A DNA stretch of 53,894 nt from Thauera aminoaromatica S2 (GTDB taxonomy: Bacteria; Pseudomonadota; Gammaproteobacteria; Burkholderiales; Rhodocyclaceae): assembly GCF_000310185.1 (NCBI RefSeq), contig NZ_AMXD01000011.1:1-53894 (forward strand), in the 5' to 3' direction. This document shows, piece by piece, positions 9,738 through 19,429 of this stretch; positions within the stretch are counted from its first letter, which is position 1; every line of letters starts with the position of its first letter. A program made the translations under genes and the position numbers. The notes beneath the pieces were generated by a model. The model saw nothing but the letters and a program-made list of their open reading frames with translations. It was not told the DNA's origin and made no database searches.

Positions 9738-11749
9738 AGCGCGTACCCGACCTGCAGCCAGACGCTGCGCCCGTCCATGCGCAGGCCGTCCTGTGCCACG
9801 TCACCGGGCCGCCAGTCGAAGCCCGACACGGTCTCGTAGTCACGATCGAACAGGTTGCGCACGCTCAGCGAGGCCGACAGGCCATGCCAGTCGCGCTCGG
9901 TGGACAGGGTCAGATTGGAAAGCGTCACCCCGCCCAGCATGCGCCGCTCGCGGGTCAGGCGCGGGCCGAGATATTGCGTCTCGAGGCCGGCACGCAGCGC
10001 CTCGCCCGGCAGCAGGAAGGTGAAGGCGAGCTTGCCGAGCAGGTCGGGCGAGTTGACCGCGTCGCGCCCGTACACATCGCGCGAGCGCTGCCAGGCCACG
10101 CTGGCGCGCGCACGCGCCCCGCGCTCCCAGACATGCTCGATCTCGGTCTCGACGCCGCGCGCGCGGCTGCTTCCCTCGGGAACCTCGTCCCCGTCCGCGT
10201 TCTCGATCGGCAGGTCGCTGCGCCGGTAGCGGTACAGGGAGCCGGTGAAGCGCGTGTGCGGCGCGAGCTGACGCTGCAGCACGAGCTCGGTGGCGGCGAC
10301 GTACTCGGGGACGGCCGTGTCGTCGGACGTCCAGCGGTCGTTGGCGTTGGGCATCTTGAAGGCCTCGCTGTACGAAGCCTTCCAGGTCGTCGCCGGATCC
10401 TGCTGCCAGATCAACGCGGCACGCGGGCTGAGGTTGCCGTCGAGATCGTCGGCGTCGTCGTGACGCACGCCCAGGTTGAGCGTCCACTGCTGGTTCAGCC
10501 GGTAGTCGTCGGCGACGTAGAGACTGAAGGTGCGGCGCGAAAGCTCGCCGTCGTCACGATCCGTGACTTCGCCAGCGGGCGAGAGGAAGCGGCGGTGGAA
10601 GGACTGGCGGTGGTCGTCGCGCAGCTCCGCGCCGAACACCAGCGTGTGGTCGACGAACCAGCGCCCGACGAACTTCTGGTCGAAGCGCCACCACGCGCCG
10701 TGGTAGTCGCGCACGCCGTACTTCTCGCCGTCGTCGTACTCGCCGTCCTCGTCGAGGGCGTATTCGCGCTGGTTCCAGTAGGCGTAGCGTCCTAACATCA
10801 GACTGGACGAGGAATACAGCTGCAGACCGAGGTCGGTCTCGTGGCGCACCCCGAGGAAGGCGCTCTCGTCGCGCGTCGGGAACGGCGTGTTGAAGGCGGT
10901 GTATGCGGAGGGGTTCGTGGGTACGCTCTTCTCGCGCTCCACCCACGCCGCCTGAACGGTCCAGCCCGACCACGACAGCTTTCCGAACACGCGCTGGTTA
11001 CGCTCGCCGTCGAGCCCCTCGGCCACGCCGAAGTTGGTCGCGGGCGTGTCGTAGGCGGGGAAGTACAGGTTGCGCCCGTCGACGTCGAGCGTGGAGGCCG
11101 AGAGCAGGACCTCGGCGCCGCTCTCGAGGCGCTTGCCCCAGGCGGCGCGCTGGCGGCTGGCGCCGCGGCTGGAGATCTCGGCGGACACGCGTGCGCCGTC
11201 GAAGTCTCGCCCGCGCCGGGTGACGACGTTGAGGATGCCGAGCAGCGCATTGTTGCCGTAGGTCACCGAGCCGGTTCCCGGCACGTACTCGACGCGATCG
11301 ACCAGTTCCAGGTCGATCAGGCCGGATTCGTCGATGTAGGCCTGGTCGAAGAGGTTGTCCTGCACCGCGTAGCCGTCGATCAGCAGCATCACGCGGCCGG
11401 CGTAGTCCTCGACGTCGCCGAAGCTGCGCCCGCCCATGTAGTGGTAGGTGCGCTCGTCGGTGGTGTACAGGCCGCGCATGCCGTTGATGACGTCGGCCAG
11501 CGTACGGTAGCCGTAGGCGCGGATGTCGTCGGCGGTGACGATCGCCACCGCCGCGGGCGAGTCGCTCACCTGGCGTGCGAGCCGCGACGCGGACACGAAA
11601 TCGCGCAGCAGCAACTCCTCGAAGGGCAGCGCGGTCAGGTCGTCCTGCGCGGCGCCAGCCTCGGACGGGAACGCGAGCAGCACGCCGAGGCCCAGCACGG
11701 CCAGCTTCAACCGACGAGGATCCACGACCTTTTCAGCTCCCCACTCCAT
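9734..11749 (-). CDS. TonB-dependent outer-membrane receptor (second copy)
   Basis: This protein of about 671 residues starts at the ATG complementary to 11747-11749 (MEWGAEKVV); the frame is open further upstream but that part lies in the divergent promoter. A signal sequence is visible (LKLAVLGLGVLLAFPSEAGA). The plug is RTLADVINGMRGLYTTDER, VMLLIDGYAVQDNLFDQAYID, VEYVPGTGSVTYGNNALLGILNVVTRRG. The barrel ends GRSVWLQVGYAL. The mature start (LTALPFEELLLRDFVSASR) resembles that of the other receptor in this block (LSLEQLIALPVESA), so the two are probably paralogues. It is coupled to a YfiR gene. Confidence 0.88.
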   Translation of the reverse strand: MEWGAEKVVDPRRLKLAVLGLGVLLAFPSEAGAAQDDLTALPFEELLLRDFVSASRLARQVSDSPAAVAIVTADDIRAYGYRTLADVINGMRGLYTTDERTYHYMGGRSFGDVEDYAGRVMLLIDGYAVQDNLFDQAYIDESGLIDLELVDRVEYVPGTGSVTYGNNALLGILNVVTRRGRDFDGARVSAEISSRGASRQRAAWGKRLESGAEVLLSASTLDVDGRNLYFPAYDTPATNFGVAEGLDGERNQRVFGKLSWSGWTVQAAWVEREKSVPTNPSAYTAFNTPFPTRDESAFLGVRHETDLGLQLYSSSSLMLGRYAYWNQREYALDEDGEYDDGEKYGVRDYHGAWWRFDQKFVGRWFVDHTLVFGAELRDDHRQSFHRRFLSPAGEVTDRDDGELSRRTFSLYVADDYRLNQQWTLNLGVRHDDADDLDGNLSPRAALIWQQDPATTWKASYSEAFKMPNANDRWTSDDTAVPEYVAATELVLQRQLAPHTRFTGSLYRYRRSDLPIENADGDEVPEGSSRARGVETEIEHVWERGARARASVAWQRSRDVYGRDAVNSPDLLGKLAFTFLLPGEALRAGLETQYLGPRLTRERRMLGGVTLSNLTLSTERDWHGLSASLSVRNLFDRDYETVSGFDWRPGDVAQDGLRMDGRSVWLQVGYAL

Positions 11750-11818
11750 TCCTGCATATTGGCTGACGCCCGAATCGGGTATCTTATCAGGCTGGTCCCG
11801 CGCCCGGCCGTACCCCCG

Positions 11819-13723
11819 ATGAAAACCCTCGAACACATTCCCCTGAACGGCGAACTCCCCAGTCCGAAAGGCGTCGCGCTGGCGATCCTCGAACTGTGCC
11901 GCAAGGACGACGCCACGATCGCCGAAGTGGCGCGCATCGCGCAGACCGACCCGGCGCTGGCGAGCCGCCTGATCCGCCAGGCCAACTCGGCGGCGCACGG
12001 TGGCGGACGGCCGGTGGCCTCGGTCACCGAGGCGATCATGCGCCTGGGCATGGGCACGGTGCGCAACCTCGCGCTCGGCTTCTCGCTGGTGGACCAGTAC
12101 CAGAACGGGCCCTGCGGACAGTTCGACTACCAAAGCTTCTGGTCGCATTCGCTGCTGATGGGGCTGGCGATGCAGAGGTTCAGCAACATGACGGGGGTCG
12201 GCTCGAGCGAGGAGCTCTTCGCCTGCGGCCTGCTCGCCCAGGTGGGCCGGCTCTCGCTCGCCACCGTCTATCCGGTCGAGTACGGCCGCCTGCTCGACGG
12301 CCAGGACGGCGCCGCGCGCAGCCTGGTGGCGCTCGAGCAGGAGCACCTGCAGACCGATCACAACGAGCTCACCGCCGCGCTGCTCGGCGAGTGGGGCATC
12401 CCCGGCGCGCTGATCGAGCCGATCTACCACCACGAGGACCCGGAAAGCTCCGGCTTCTCGCGCGGCTCACGGCCCTACCAGCTGGTACATCTCTTCTACC
12501 TTGCGCGCCGCATCGCCGACCTCGGTCTCGCCGGCGAGAGCGAACGCAACGCCTGCACGGCCGAGTTGCTGCTGCTCGGGGGCAGGATCGGCCTCGACGC
12601 CGAACAGCTCGGCGCCACGGTGGACGACCTGGTGCAGCAGTGGCGCACTTGGGGCGAGCTGCTGCGCGTGCCGGCCTCGGCGCTGCCCTCGTTCGCGCAC
12701 ATGTCGGCGGCGCACGCGATGCGCGACGAGAAGAGCGATGGCGCGGCGGCGCTGCGCGTGCTGCTGGTCGACGACGACCCCACCACGCGCTGCATGATGG
12801 AGGGCGTGCTGTCCGGGGCGCTCGGCCACGCGGTGGTGTGCGCCAACAACGGTCGCGAGGCGCTTGCGCTGGCGGTCGAGACCCAGCCGCAGATCGTCGT
12901 CACCGACTGGATGATGCCGGGCATGGACGGGCTGGACCTCGCGCGTGCGCTGCGCGCGACCGAGTGGGGGCAGACCATGTACCTGATCATGCTCACCGGG
13001 CATGAAAACGAGGACGAGGTGAGCGAGGCCTTCGAGGCCGGGGTGGACGATTTCCTGGTGAAGCCGGTCAACGTGCGCACCCTGCGCGCGCGTCTGCGCG
13101 CCGCCCGGCACTACGTGCAGCTGCTCGAGGCGTGGGAGCGCGACCGTGCCCAGCTCAAGCAGTTCGCGGCCGAGCTGGCGATCAGCAACCGCCGCCTCGC
13201 CCACGCGGCGATGACCGACCTGCTCACCAACCTGCCCAACCGCCGCTCGGGCATGAACGCGCTCGCCAAGGCCTGGGCCGCCTCCAGCCGCTTCGAACAG
13301 CCGCTGTCGGTGATGATGCTCGACATCGACCACTTCAAGCGCATCAACGACAGCCACGGCCACGCGGTGGGCGACACCGTGCTGCGCGACGTCGCCCAGG
13401 CCATCCAGCACTCGGCGCGCAAGGACGACAGCATGTGCCGCATGGGTGGCGAGGAATTCCTCGTGATCTGCCCGAACACCGACCTCAAGGCGGCGGTCCA
13501 GGCCGCCGAGCGCCTGCGCCGCATGGTCGAGCGCCTGCGCATCCAGGCCGGCGAAACGGAAATACAGACCTCGGTGAGCATCGGCGTGGCCACCCGCGAG
13601 GTCGGCATGACCGAGACCGACGCGCTCGTCAATGCCGCCGATCGCGCCCTCTACCGCGCCAAGCAAGCCGGCCGCAACCGCAGCTGCGTGGTGGTGCAGG
13701 GGCAGATGCGGTGCTTTCCGTGA
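11819..13723 (+). CDS. HDOD-REC-GGDEF protein (diguanylate cyclase)
   Basis: The protein has 634 residues. An HDOD domain covers about 10-280 (IAQTDPALASRLIRQANSA, WGIPGALIEPIYHHE). A receiver covers about 312-430 (VDDDP, Asp363 in VTDWMMPGMDG, Lys in LVKPVNV). A GGDEF domain has the active motif RMGGEEF (543-547) and an I-site RKDD at 534-537, exactly five residues before it, so product inhibition is likely. The start ATG at 11819 lies 70 bases from the divergent TonB receptor start; the gap contains the palindrome CCCGAATCGGG (11769-11779), a possible shared operator. It probably belongs to the same c-di-GMP neighbourhood but forms its own transcript. Confidence 0.92.
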   Translation: MKTLEHIPLNGELPSPKGVALAILELCRKDDATIAEVARIAQTDPALASRLIRQANSAAHGGGRPVASVTEAIMRLGMGTVRNLALGFSLVDQYQNGPCGQFDYQSFWSHSLLMGLAMQRFSNMTGVGSSEELFACGLLAQVGRLSLATVYPVEYGRLLDGQDGAARSLVALEQEHLQTDHNELTAALLGEWGIPGALIEPIYHHEDPESSGFSRGSRPYQLVHLFYLARRIADLGLAGESERNACTAELLLLGGRIGLDAEQLGATVDDLVQQWRTWGELLRVPASALPSFAHMSAAHAMRDEKSDGAAALRVLLVDDDPTTRCMMEGVLSGALGHAVVCANNGREALALAVETQPQIVVTDWMMPGMDGLDLARALRATEWGQTMYLIMLTGHENEDEVSEAFEAGVDDFLVKPVNVRTLRARLRAARHYVQLLEAWERDRAQLKQFAAELAISNRRLAHAAMTDLLTNLPNRRSGMNALAKAWAASSRFEQPLSVMMLDIDHFKRINDSHGHAVGDTVLRDVAQAIQHSARKDDSMCRMGGEEFLVICPNTDLKAAVQAAERLRRMVERLRIQAGETEIQTSVSIGVATREVGMTETDALVNAADRALYRAKQAGRNRSCVVVQGQMRCFP

Positions 13724-13780
13724 GGCGTCGGGAACCGGCCTGCGCGCGGCGCGAATCGGCCGCGGCAGCGCTGAAGCGCG

Positions 13781-13857
13781 GGATCGCGACTTGCGTCGCT
13801 CCTACGAGACCGCCGCGCTCCCGAAGGCGCCTGTAGGAGCGACGCAAGTCGCGATCC
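13781..13857. repeat. REP-like inverted repeat, 25-bp arms
   Basis: The two arms at 13781-13805 and 13833-13857 are perfect inverted repeats of 25 bp separated by 27 bases. The core reads GGAGCGACGCAAGTCGCGAT in the right arm, and each arm itself has internal dyad symmetry (GCGACgcaaGTCGC). The same core recurs at 15541-15627 and, degenerated, at 53218-53361, always between genes. This looks like a REP/BIME-type element of this chromosome. It sits between two convergent genes and could also act as a bidirectional mRNA 3' structure. Confidence 0.85.
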
Positions 13858-13931
13858 GGTAATGGACACCGCGGCGCGCGGCGCTTGCCCGCGCGGCCGC
13901 CGGAAGGGATGCAGTCTCCCTCCTATCCCCT

Positions 13932-15449
13932 TCAGCGCTTGCCGCCCAGCAGCGAGCCCAATATCCCGCGCACGATCTGCCGCCCCAGGCTGCTGCCGAT
14001 GGTGCGCGTGACCGTCTTGGCGGCGATCTGCACCAGTCCGTCGCGCTTGCCGCCACGCGGGCCGGTGGCGCCGAAGAGGATGTCGCTGACCACACTGCCG
14101 GTATCCTCGCCGCCGACCTCCTTCGCCGCCGCGCGGCCTGCCTCGACCGCGGCCTTGGTCGCGGCGCTGGCCTTGAGCAGCTCGTAGGCGGATTCGCGGT
14201 CGACCGCCTTCTCGTAGTGGCCGTAGATCACCGAGCCGGCGATCGCCGCCCGGCGCTCGCCGGGCTCGAGCGGACCGAGGCGCGAATCGGGCGCGATGAC
14301 GTTGCAGCGCTCGGTGATCTGCGGCCGGCCTTTTTCGTCGAGGAAGGAGATCAGCGCCTCGCCCACGCCGAGCTCGGTGATCGCCGCCACGGCGTCGAAG
14401 GCCGGGTTGGGGCGCATGGTGTCGGCGGCGGTCTTCACCGCCTTCTGGTCGCGCGGGGTGAAGGCGCGCAGCGCGTGCTGGACGCGGTTGCCGAGCTGGC
14501 CGAGCACGGTGTCGGGCACGTCGAGCGGGTTCTGGGTGACGAAATACACGCCCACGCCCTTGGAGCGGATCAGGCGCACCACCTGCTCGATCTTCTCGAT
14601 CAGCGCCTTGGGCGCGTCGTTGAACAGCAGGTGGGCCTCGTCGAAGAAGAACACCATCTTCGGCTTGTCGGGGTCGCCGACCTCGGGCAGCTGCTCGAAG
14701 AGCTCGGACAGCATCCACAGCAGGAAGGTGGAGTAGAGCTTGGGCGAGTGGTAGAGCTTGTCCGCGGCGAGCACGTTGATCACGCCGCGGCCATCGGCGT
14801 CGGTCTGCATCAGGTCGGCGATGTCGAGCATCGGCTCGCCGAAGAACACGTCGCCGCCCTGCTCTTCCAGCGCCAGCAGGTTGCGCTGGATGGCACCGAT
14901 CGAGGCGCTGGAGATGTTGCCGTACTCGGTGGTGAAGCTCTTCGCGTTCTCGCCCACGTACTGGACCATCGCGCGCAGGTCCTTGAGGTCGAGCAGCAGC
15001 ATGCCGTTGTCGTCGGCGATCTTGAACACCAGCGTGAGCACGCCGGTCTGGGTGTCGTTGAGGTTGAGCAGGCGCGCGATCAAGAGCGGGCCCATGTCGG
15101 AGATGGTGGCGCGCACCGGATGGCCCTGCTCGCCGAACACGTCCCAGAACACCACCGTGTTGGCACGCGGGGTGTAGTCGTCGATGCCGATTGCGGCCAG
15201 GCGCTGCATCAGCTTGTCGGACCTGACGCCCGCGGCGCCGATGCCGGAGAGGTCACCCTTGATGTCGGCGACGAACACCGGCACGCCGATATGGGCGAAG
15301 GATTCGGCGAGCTTCTGCAGGGTCACCGTCTTGCCGGTGCCGGTGGCACCGGTGATGAGGCCGTGGCGGTTGGACAGGCGCGGCAGCAGGCAGATGTCCT
15401 TGAACTGGTCCTTGTCGTGCGCTCGCGCGATCAGCATCGGGTCGGCCAT
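13932..15449 (-). CDS. HerA-like ATPase, DUF853/YjgR family
   Basis: This 505-residue protein begins [18 protein letters not shown], preceded by GAGGAG six bases before the ATG; an upstream in-frame ATG lacks this support. It contains Walker [13 protein letters not shown] and Walker B-like [12 protein letters not shown], and the pieces [29 protein letters not shown] typical of the DUF853 (YjgR) family of helicase HerA-like proteins. The function is unknown; the ATPase fold suggests a DNA- or protein-translocating hexamer. The C-terminus ([17 protein letters not shown]) is also typical. It stands alone and convergent to the HDOD gene. Confidence 0.9.
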   Translation of the reverse strand: MADPMLIARAHDKDQFKDICLLPRLSNRHGLITGATGTGKTVTLQKLAESFAHIGVPVFVADIKGDLSGIGAAGVRSDKLMQRLAAIGIDDYTPRANTVVFWDVFGEQGHPVRATISDMGPLLIARLLNLNDTQTGVLTLVFKIADDNGMLLLDLKDLRAMVQYVGENAKSFTTEYGNISSASIGAIQRNLLALEEQGGDVFFGEPMLDIADLMQTDADGRGVINVLAADKLYHSPKLYSTFLLWMLSELFEQLPEVGDPDKPKMVFFFDEAHLLFNDAPKALIEKIEQVVRLIRSKGVGVYFVTQNPLDVPDTVLGQLGNRVQHALRAFTPRDQKAVKTAADTMRPNPAFDAVAAITELGVGEALISFLDEKGRPQITERCNVIAPDSRLGPLEPGERRAAIAGSVIYGHYEKAVDRESAYELLKASAATKAAVEAGRAAAKEVGGEDTGSVVSDILFGATGPRGGKRDGLVQIAAKTVTRTIGSSLGRQIVRGILGSLLGGKR

Positions 15450-15540
15450 TTCATGCTCCTCGGGATTCGGTTCGGAATGCACCGAGTTTAGCAGCCCCGC
15501 CCGCGGCCTCCCATGGCCCCCGCAGGCGCGGTGGTTCTTC

Positions 15541-15627
15541 GTGGGAGCGACGCAAGTCGCGATTGCAGCGCATGAAATCCGCGCCAGCGCCGCAGAAACC
15601 TCCGATCGCGACTTGCGTCGCTCCTAC
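15541..15627. repeat. REP-like inverted repeat, second copy
   Basis: The arm at 15541-15563 (GTGGGAGCGACG...GCGAT) and the arm at 15605-15627 are inverted copies of 23 bp with one mismatch (G against T near the outer end), separated by 41 bases. Orientation of the pair is opposite to that at 13781-13857 (arms point the other way). It lies directly upstream of the yebC promoter region. Confidence 0.82.
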
Positions 15628-15675
15628 GTCGCGGTGGCGCCCGCTGCACCCGAGGCGCGCACACGGAGCGGGCGC

Positions 15676-15681
15676 TATAAT
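15676..15681 (+). promoter_or_regulatory. Likely -10 box of yebC
   Basis: A perfect TATAAT hexamer stands 41 bases before the yebC start in a GC-rich context. No good -35 hexamer is present at 16-18 bases upstream, so the assignment rests on the -10 alone. Confidence 0.5.
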
Positions 15682-15722
15682 GCGCGCCTCTTCAATCGCT
15701 CGGGCAGCACAGAGGTTCCAAT

Positions 15723-16448
15723 ATGGCGGGTCACTCGAAATGGGCCAACATCCAGCACCGCAAGGGTCGTCAGGACGAAAAGCGCGGTGCGGCGTTCTCC
15801 AAGCTGGCGAAGGAGATCACCGTCGCCGCCAAGATGGGCGGAGGTGATCCCGGCTTCAACCCGCGCCTGCGCCTGGCGGTCGACAAGGCCAAGGGCGTCA
15901 ACATGCCCAAGGACAAGATCGACAACGCGATCAAGAAGGGCACCGGCGAGCTCGAGGGCGTGAGCTACGAGGAGATCCGCTACGAGGGCTACGGCATCGG
16001 CGGCTCGGCGGTGATGGTCGACTGCCTCACCGACAACAAGACCCGCACCGTGGCCGACGTGCGCCACGCCTTCTCCAAGTACGGCGGCAACATGGGCACG
16101 GACGGCTGCGTGTCCTTCCAGTTCAAGCACTGCGGCCAGCTCCTGTTCGCCCCCGGCACCAGCGAGGACGCGCTGATGGAAGCCGCGCTCGAAGCCGGCG
16201 CCGAAGACGTCGTCACCAACGACGACGGCTCGATCGAGGTCATCACGGGCCCGTGGGAGTTCACCACCATCAAGGAAGCGCTCGAGAAGGCCGGCTTCAC
16301 CGCCGAGTTCGGCGAGGTCACGATGAAGCCCGAGAACGTCATCGAGCTCGCCGGCGACGAGGCCGCGCGCATGCAGAAGCTGCTCGACGCGCTCGAAGGC
16401 CTGGACGACGTGCAGGAGGTGTACACCTCCGCCGAATTCGACGAGTAA
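15723..16448 (+). CDS. yebC: YebC/PmpR (TACO1) family protein
   Basis: The 241-residue protein starts [20 protein letters not shown], the invariant family opening. It keeps [25 protein letters not shown] and a three-domain layout of normal length. YebC-family proteins were long annotated as transcription regulators; more recent work links them to translation of difficult proline-containing sequences on the ribosome. An AGAGG ribosome-binding site precedes the ATG. The gene is followed by a strong terminator, so it is not cotranscribed with the downstream transporter, although ruvC lies nearby as in many genomes. Confidence 0.95.
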   Translation: MAGHSKWANIQHRKGRQDEKRGAAFSKLAKEITVAAKMGGGDPGFNPRLRLAVDKAKGVNMPKDKIDNAIKKGTGELEGVSYEEIRYEGYGIGGSAVMVDCLTDNKTRTVADVRHAFSKYGGNMGTDGCVSFQFKHCGQLLFAPGTSEDALMEAALEAGAEDVVTNDDGSIEVITGPWEFTTIKEALEKAGFTAEFGEVTMKPENVIELAGDEAARMQKLLDALEGLDDVQEVYTSAEFDE

Positions 16449-16471
16449 GCTCTCCCGACTGCCCCCAGGAA

Positions 16472-16500
16472 AGCGGCGCCCGGCGCCGCTTTTTGTTTTT
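16472..16500 (+). terminator. Rho-independent terminator after yebC
   Basis: The stem AGCGGCGCC-c-GGCGCCGCT (16472-16490) has nine perfect pairs and is followed at once by TTTTGTTTTT. It lies 24 bases after the yebC stop. Confidence 0.92.
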
Positions 16501-16515
16501 CACGGACCCACCGCG

Positions 16516-17397
16516 ATGCCGACTCCGCCCCTGCTCACCCGCCTGACGCCGCTGCTGTTCGTGCTGCTGTGGAGCACCGGCTTCATCGGCGCCAAGTTCG
16601 GCCTGCCCTACGCCGAGCCACTCACCTTCCTGAGCAGCCGCTACGTGCTGGTGATCGCTCTGATGAGCCTGCTCGCGCTGGCGATGCGCGCGCCCTGGCC
16701 GGCCAGCCCGCGCGAGGCGCTGCATATCGGCGTCACCGGCGTGCTGGTGCAGGCGCTGTACCTGGGTGGCGTGTTCATGTCGATCCACCGCGGGCTGCCG
16801 GCGGGCATATCGGCGCTGGTGGTGGGCATGCAGCCGCTGCTCACCGCCGCACTGGCCGGCGCGCTGCTCGGCGAGCGGGTATCGGCGCGGCAGTGGGCCG
16901 GGCTCGCGCTCGGCTTCGGCGGCGTCGCGCTGGTGGTGGGCAGCAAGGCGAACGTGGATGGCGTCGATGGCGGCGCGCTGATCCACATGCTCGTCCCCGC
17001 GCTGGCCGCGCTGCTCGGCATCACCGCCGGCACCCTGTACCAGAAGCGCTTCTGCCCGCGCTTCGACCTGCGCACCGGTTCGGTGATGCAGTTCCTGCCC
17101 AGTCTGGCGATCACCGCACTGATCGCCAGCCAGACCGAGACGATGCGGATCGAGTGGACCGGCGACTTCGTCTTCGCGCTCGGCTGGCTGGTGCTGGTGC
17201 TGTCGATCGGCGCGATCAGCCTGCTCAACCTGCTGATCCGCAGCGGCAGCGCGGTGAACGTGGCGAGCCTGTTCTACCTGACGCCGCCGACCACGGCGCT
17301 GATCGCCTGGGCGATGTTCGACGAGAAGCTATCCGCACTCGCCATCGCCGGCATGGCCATCGCCGTCTCGGGTGTATGGCTGGCGCGCAAGGGCTAG
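16516..17397 (+). CDS. EamA/DMT-family inner-membrane transporter
   Basis: The protein has 293 residues with about ten hydrophobic helices in two EamA repeats (for example [20 protein letters not shown] near the N-terminus and [20 protein letters not shown] near the C-terminus). The family exports or exchanges small metabolites such as amino acids; the substrate cannot be told. It begins just after the yebC terminator. The stop lies 34 bases before the YbjQ start, so the two may be cotranscribed. Confidence 0.9.
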   Translation: MPTPPLLTRLTPLLFVLLWSTGFIGAKFGLPYAEPLTFLSSRYVLVIALMSLLALAMRAPWPASPREALHIGVTGVLVQALYLGGVFMSIHRGLPAGISALVVGMQPLLTAALAGALLGERVSARQWAGLALGFGGVALVVGSKANVDGVDGGALIHMLVPALAALLGITAGTLYQKRFCPRFDLRTGSVMQFLPSLAITALIASQTETMRIEWTGDFVFALGWLVLVLSIGAISLLNLLIRSGSAVNVASLFYLTPPTTALIAWAMFDEKLSALAIAGMAIAVSGVWLARKG

Positions 17398-17431
17398 AAT
17401 CGGGGCTCCTCCCACTCCGCAGGAGCATGCC

Positions 17432-17749
17432 ATGCTGATGACCACCACCTCGAGCCTCGACGGCCAGCCGATCCGCCAGTACCTCGGCGTGGTCAATGGC
17501 GAGGCCATCATCGGTGCCAACCTGTTCAAGGACATGTTCGCCTCGATCCGCAACGTGGTCGGCGGCCGCGCGGGCAGCTACGAGCGCACGCTGGCCGACG
17601 CCCGCCGCATCGCCATGGAAGAGATGGAGGAAGCCGCGCAGAAGCTCGGCGCCAACGCGGTGATCGGCATCGACGTCGACTACGAGGTCCTCGGCCAGGA
17701 CAACGGCATGCTGATGGTGTGCGTGAGCGGGACCGCGGTGAAGATTTGA
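17432..17749 (+). CDS. YbjQ/UPF0145 heavy-metal-binding-like protein
   Basis: This 105-residue protein contains [57 protein letters not shown] and a C-terminal [13 protein letters not shown], the standard features of the YbjQ family (often annotated heavy-metal-binding domain, function unproven). The ribosome-binding site AGGAG is six bases before the ATG at 17432. The TGA stop overlaps a TTG start for ruvC. Confidence 0.92.
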   Translation: MLMTTTSSLDGQPIRQYLGVVNGEAIIGANLFKDMFASIRNVVGGRAGSYERTLADARRIAMEEMEEAAQKLGANAVIGIDVDYEVLGQDNGMLMVCVSGTAVKI

Positions 17750-18297
17750 GCGCTGCCGCAAGCACGCACGTCGCCACCCGCATCCTCGGCCTCGACCCCG
17801 GGCTGCGCATCACCGGCTTCGGCCTGGTGGACCAGCTCGGCACCCAGCTGCGCTACGTCGCCAGCGGCTGCATCAGGACCCGGGACGGAGAACTCCCCGC
17901 CCGCCTCAAGACCCTGCTCGACGGCGTGCGCGAGATCGTCGACACCTACCGGCCGGATGTGGTCGCGGTCGAGAAGGTCTTCGTCAACGTGAATCCGCAA
18001 TCCACCCTGCTGCTCGGCCAGGCCCGCGGCGCGGTGATCTGCGGCGCGGTGGCCTGCGACCTGCCGGTGGCCGAATACACCGCACTGCAGGTCAAGCAGT
18101 CGGTGGTCGGCTACGGCAAGGCGCACAAGGAACAGGTGCAGCACATGGTGCAGCGCCTGCTCGCGCTCGACGCCAGCCCCGGCCCCGACGCCGCCGACGC
18201 GCTCGCCTGCGCGATCTGCCACGCCCACGGCTCGCGCGGCCTCGGCGCCCTCCCCGGCGTCGGCACGCGTCGCCGCGCAGGGCGCATCCTGGGCTGA
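17746..18297 (+). CDS. ruvC: Holliday junction endonuclease RuvC
   Basis: The protein contains [18 protein letters not shown] (first catalytic Asp in a GLDPG motif), [41 protein letters not shown] and [14 protein letters not shown] (last catalytic Asp). This is a complete RuvC RNase H-like nuclease that resolves Holliday junctions. No ATG lies in a sensible place: the start is taken as TTG at 17746, overlapping the YbjQ stop, giving 183 residues. The alternative GTG at 17719 lies inside the YbjQ gene. ruvA and ruvB do not follow; a tRNA does, and the mobile element is inserted right after it. Confidence 0.93.
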   Translation: MSAAASTHVATRILGLDPGLRITGFGLVDQLGTQLRYVASGCIRTRDGELPARLKTLLDGVREIVDTYRPDVVAVEKVFVNVNPQSTLLLGQARGAVICGAVACDLPVAEYTALQVKQSVVGYGKAHKEQVQHMVQRLLALDASPGPDAADALACAICHAHGSRGLGALPGVGTRRRAGRILG

Positions 18298-18395
18298 GCG
18301 CTGCCGGGCCTTCCGAAGCATGGCCTTTCCAGGGGAGTGCCAGAAGGCGCAAGCGCGGTGGCCGGGTTCCGCGCCTGCGCCGGACGAAAAATCTG

Positions 18396-18424
18396 TTGCA
18401 CTGCGCCACACCTGCGCGTATGAT
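18396..18424 (+). promoter_or_regulatory. Sigma-70 promoter of tRNA-Lys
   Basis: TTGCAC (18396-18401) and TATGAT (18419-18424) are separated by exactly 17 bases. The -10 is 44 bases before the first base of the tRNA. Confidence 0.75.
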
Positions 18425-18468
18425 GCGCGCTCTTCGATCGGGCGCCAATCCGATCCGCCGCAAGGCAC

Positions 18469-18545
<77 letters not shown>

Positions 18546-18561
18546 GAAATTCAAGCACTTA

Positions 18562-18588
18562 GGCCAGTTCTCGCGAACTGGCCTTTTT
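18562..18588 (+). terminator. tRNA-Lys terminator
   Basis: The stem GGCCAGTTC-tcgc-GAACTGGCC (18562-18583) is followed by TTTTT. A variant copy stands at the same distance after the right att site (29603-29629), with a different loop. Confidence 0.9.
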
Positions 18589-18601
18589 GCTTTTGGGCCC
18601 T

Positions 18602-18639
18602 GTGTAGCCGCGGTGTAGCCAAATCCGGGCGGTGTAGCC
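18602..18639 (+). repeat. GTGTAGCC repeats near attL (candidate integrase arm sites)
   Basis: GTGTAGCC occurs at 18602, 18613 and 18632. The pair spaced by 11 bases, with its context GTGTAGCCgCGGTGTAGCCA, recurs next to the integrase gene at 29392-29411. The rest of the 18545-18980 gap shows no convincing gene. Confidence 0.65.
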
Positions 18640-18979
18640 ACCCGGCCGGCCTCGCTGGCGCAGGATGCGCGCGGGCCTCTCGCACCAGAGGGCGGCGGGT
18701 TTCCTACCCGGCGCTTGCTCGGGTCCGGGTCGTCACGCGACAGAAGGTCGGCGGCGATGCTCTCCAGGCGCACCATAAAGGGCCATGGGCGACACTGGTC
18801 TCCCCTGGCAGTTCGACAGGCGCGCGCAACCCTGGTGGCGGCAGAGGTCGCCATCGTGGTTACAGCGTAGCCGGCGGGCGGGTGCTCCGGGCCATCGGAG
18901 CCGGGTCGTCAAGCACATGCACCCATGCTTGAAACGGCATTGGTTGAAGATGCTACATCGCTTAGGGTTGGGACCTGAT

Positions 18980-19429
18980 ATGGCAAGGAAGCTCTCCGAA
19001 TACCGCATCGCAAGTGACCTTGCGGAAGCCTTAAAAAAACGCATCGTCGGCGCGTGCATCCGCGACCTTCAGGGAATGCGCGAGCACCTGTTGTCAGGGG
19101 AGGACTCCGGTCTGGCGAATGTTTGGGACGAGATTTGCGTCCAAGAGCAGAAAGAACGCTCCTTCGATTGGGAAGCGTACGAGGAAACGATGAGCACCTT
19201 CATCGAGTGCCGTGTTAGCGAGTTGCAGCCCTACGAACTGGACGCGCTCTGGCTGCTCACTCCGCAAGGCGACGATTGGGATTGCGAGCCAGACGATACG
19301 CGCGAGAGCTACCCGGTAGTTCAGCAAGACGTGGAGGATTACCTAGCGGCTGAAATGCTGACGGCGGCCAACAACTGGAGCAACGCCCGCATCTCCAAAT
19401 ATTTGGAGCGTGGCTACGAGTGTGATTGA
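18980..19429 (+). CDS. Hypothetical acidic protein, element cargo
   Basis: With the start at ATG 18980 the product has 149 residues (MARKLSEYRIASDLAEAL...). The frame is open further upstream with ATGs at 18917 and 18950, but that part reads as low-quality basic sequence. The protein is acidic and tryptophan-rich (DALWLLTPQGDDWDCEPDD; AAEMLTAANNWSNARISKYL) with no signal peptide or TM helix. I do not recognise a family. The lower GC here, compared with neighbours, fits acquired cargo. It is the first gene after attL. Confidence 0.65.
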   Translation: MARKLSEYRIASDLAEALKKRIVGACIRDLQGMREHLLSGEDSGLANVWDEICVQEQKERSFDWEAYEETMSTFIECRVSELQPYELDALWLLTPQGDDWDCEPDDTRESYPVVQQDVEDYLAAEMLTAANNWSNARISKYLERGYECD

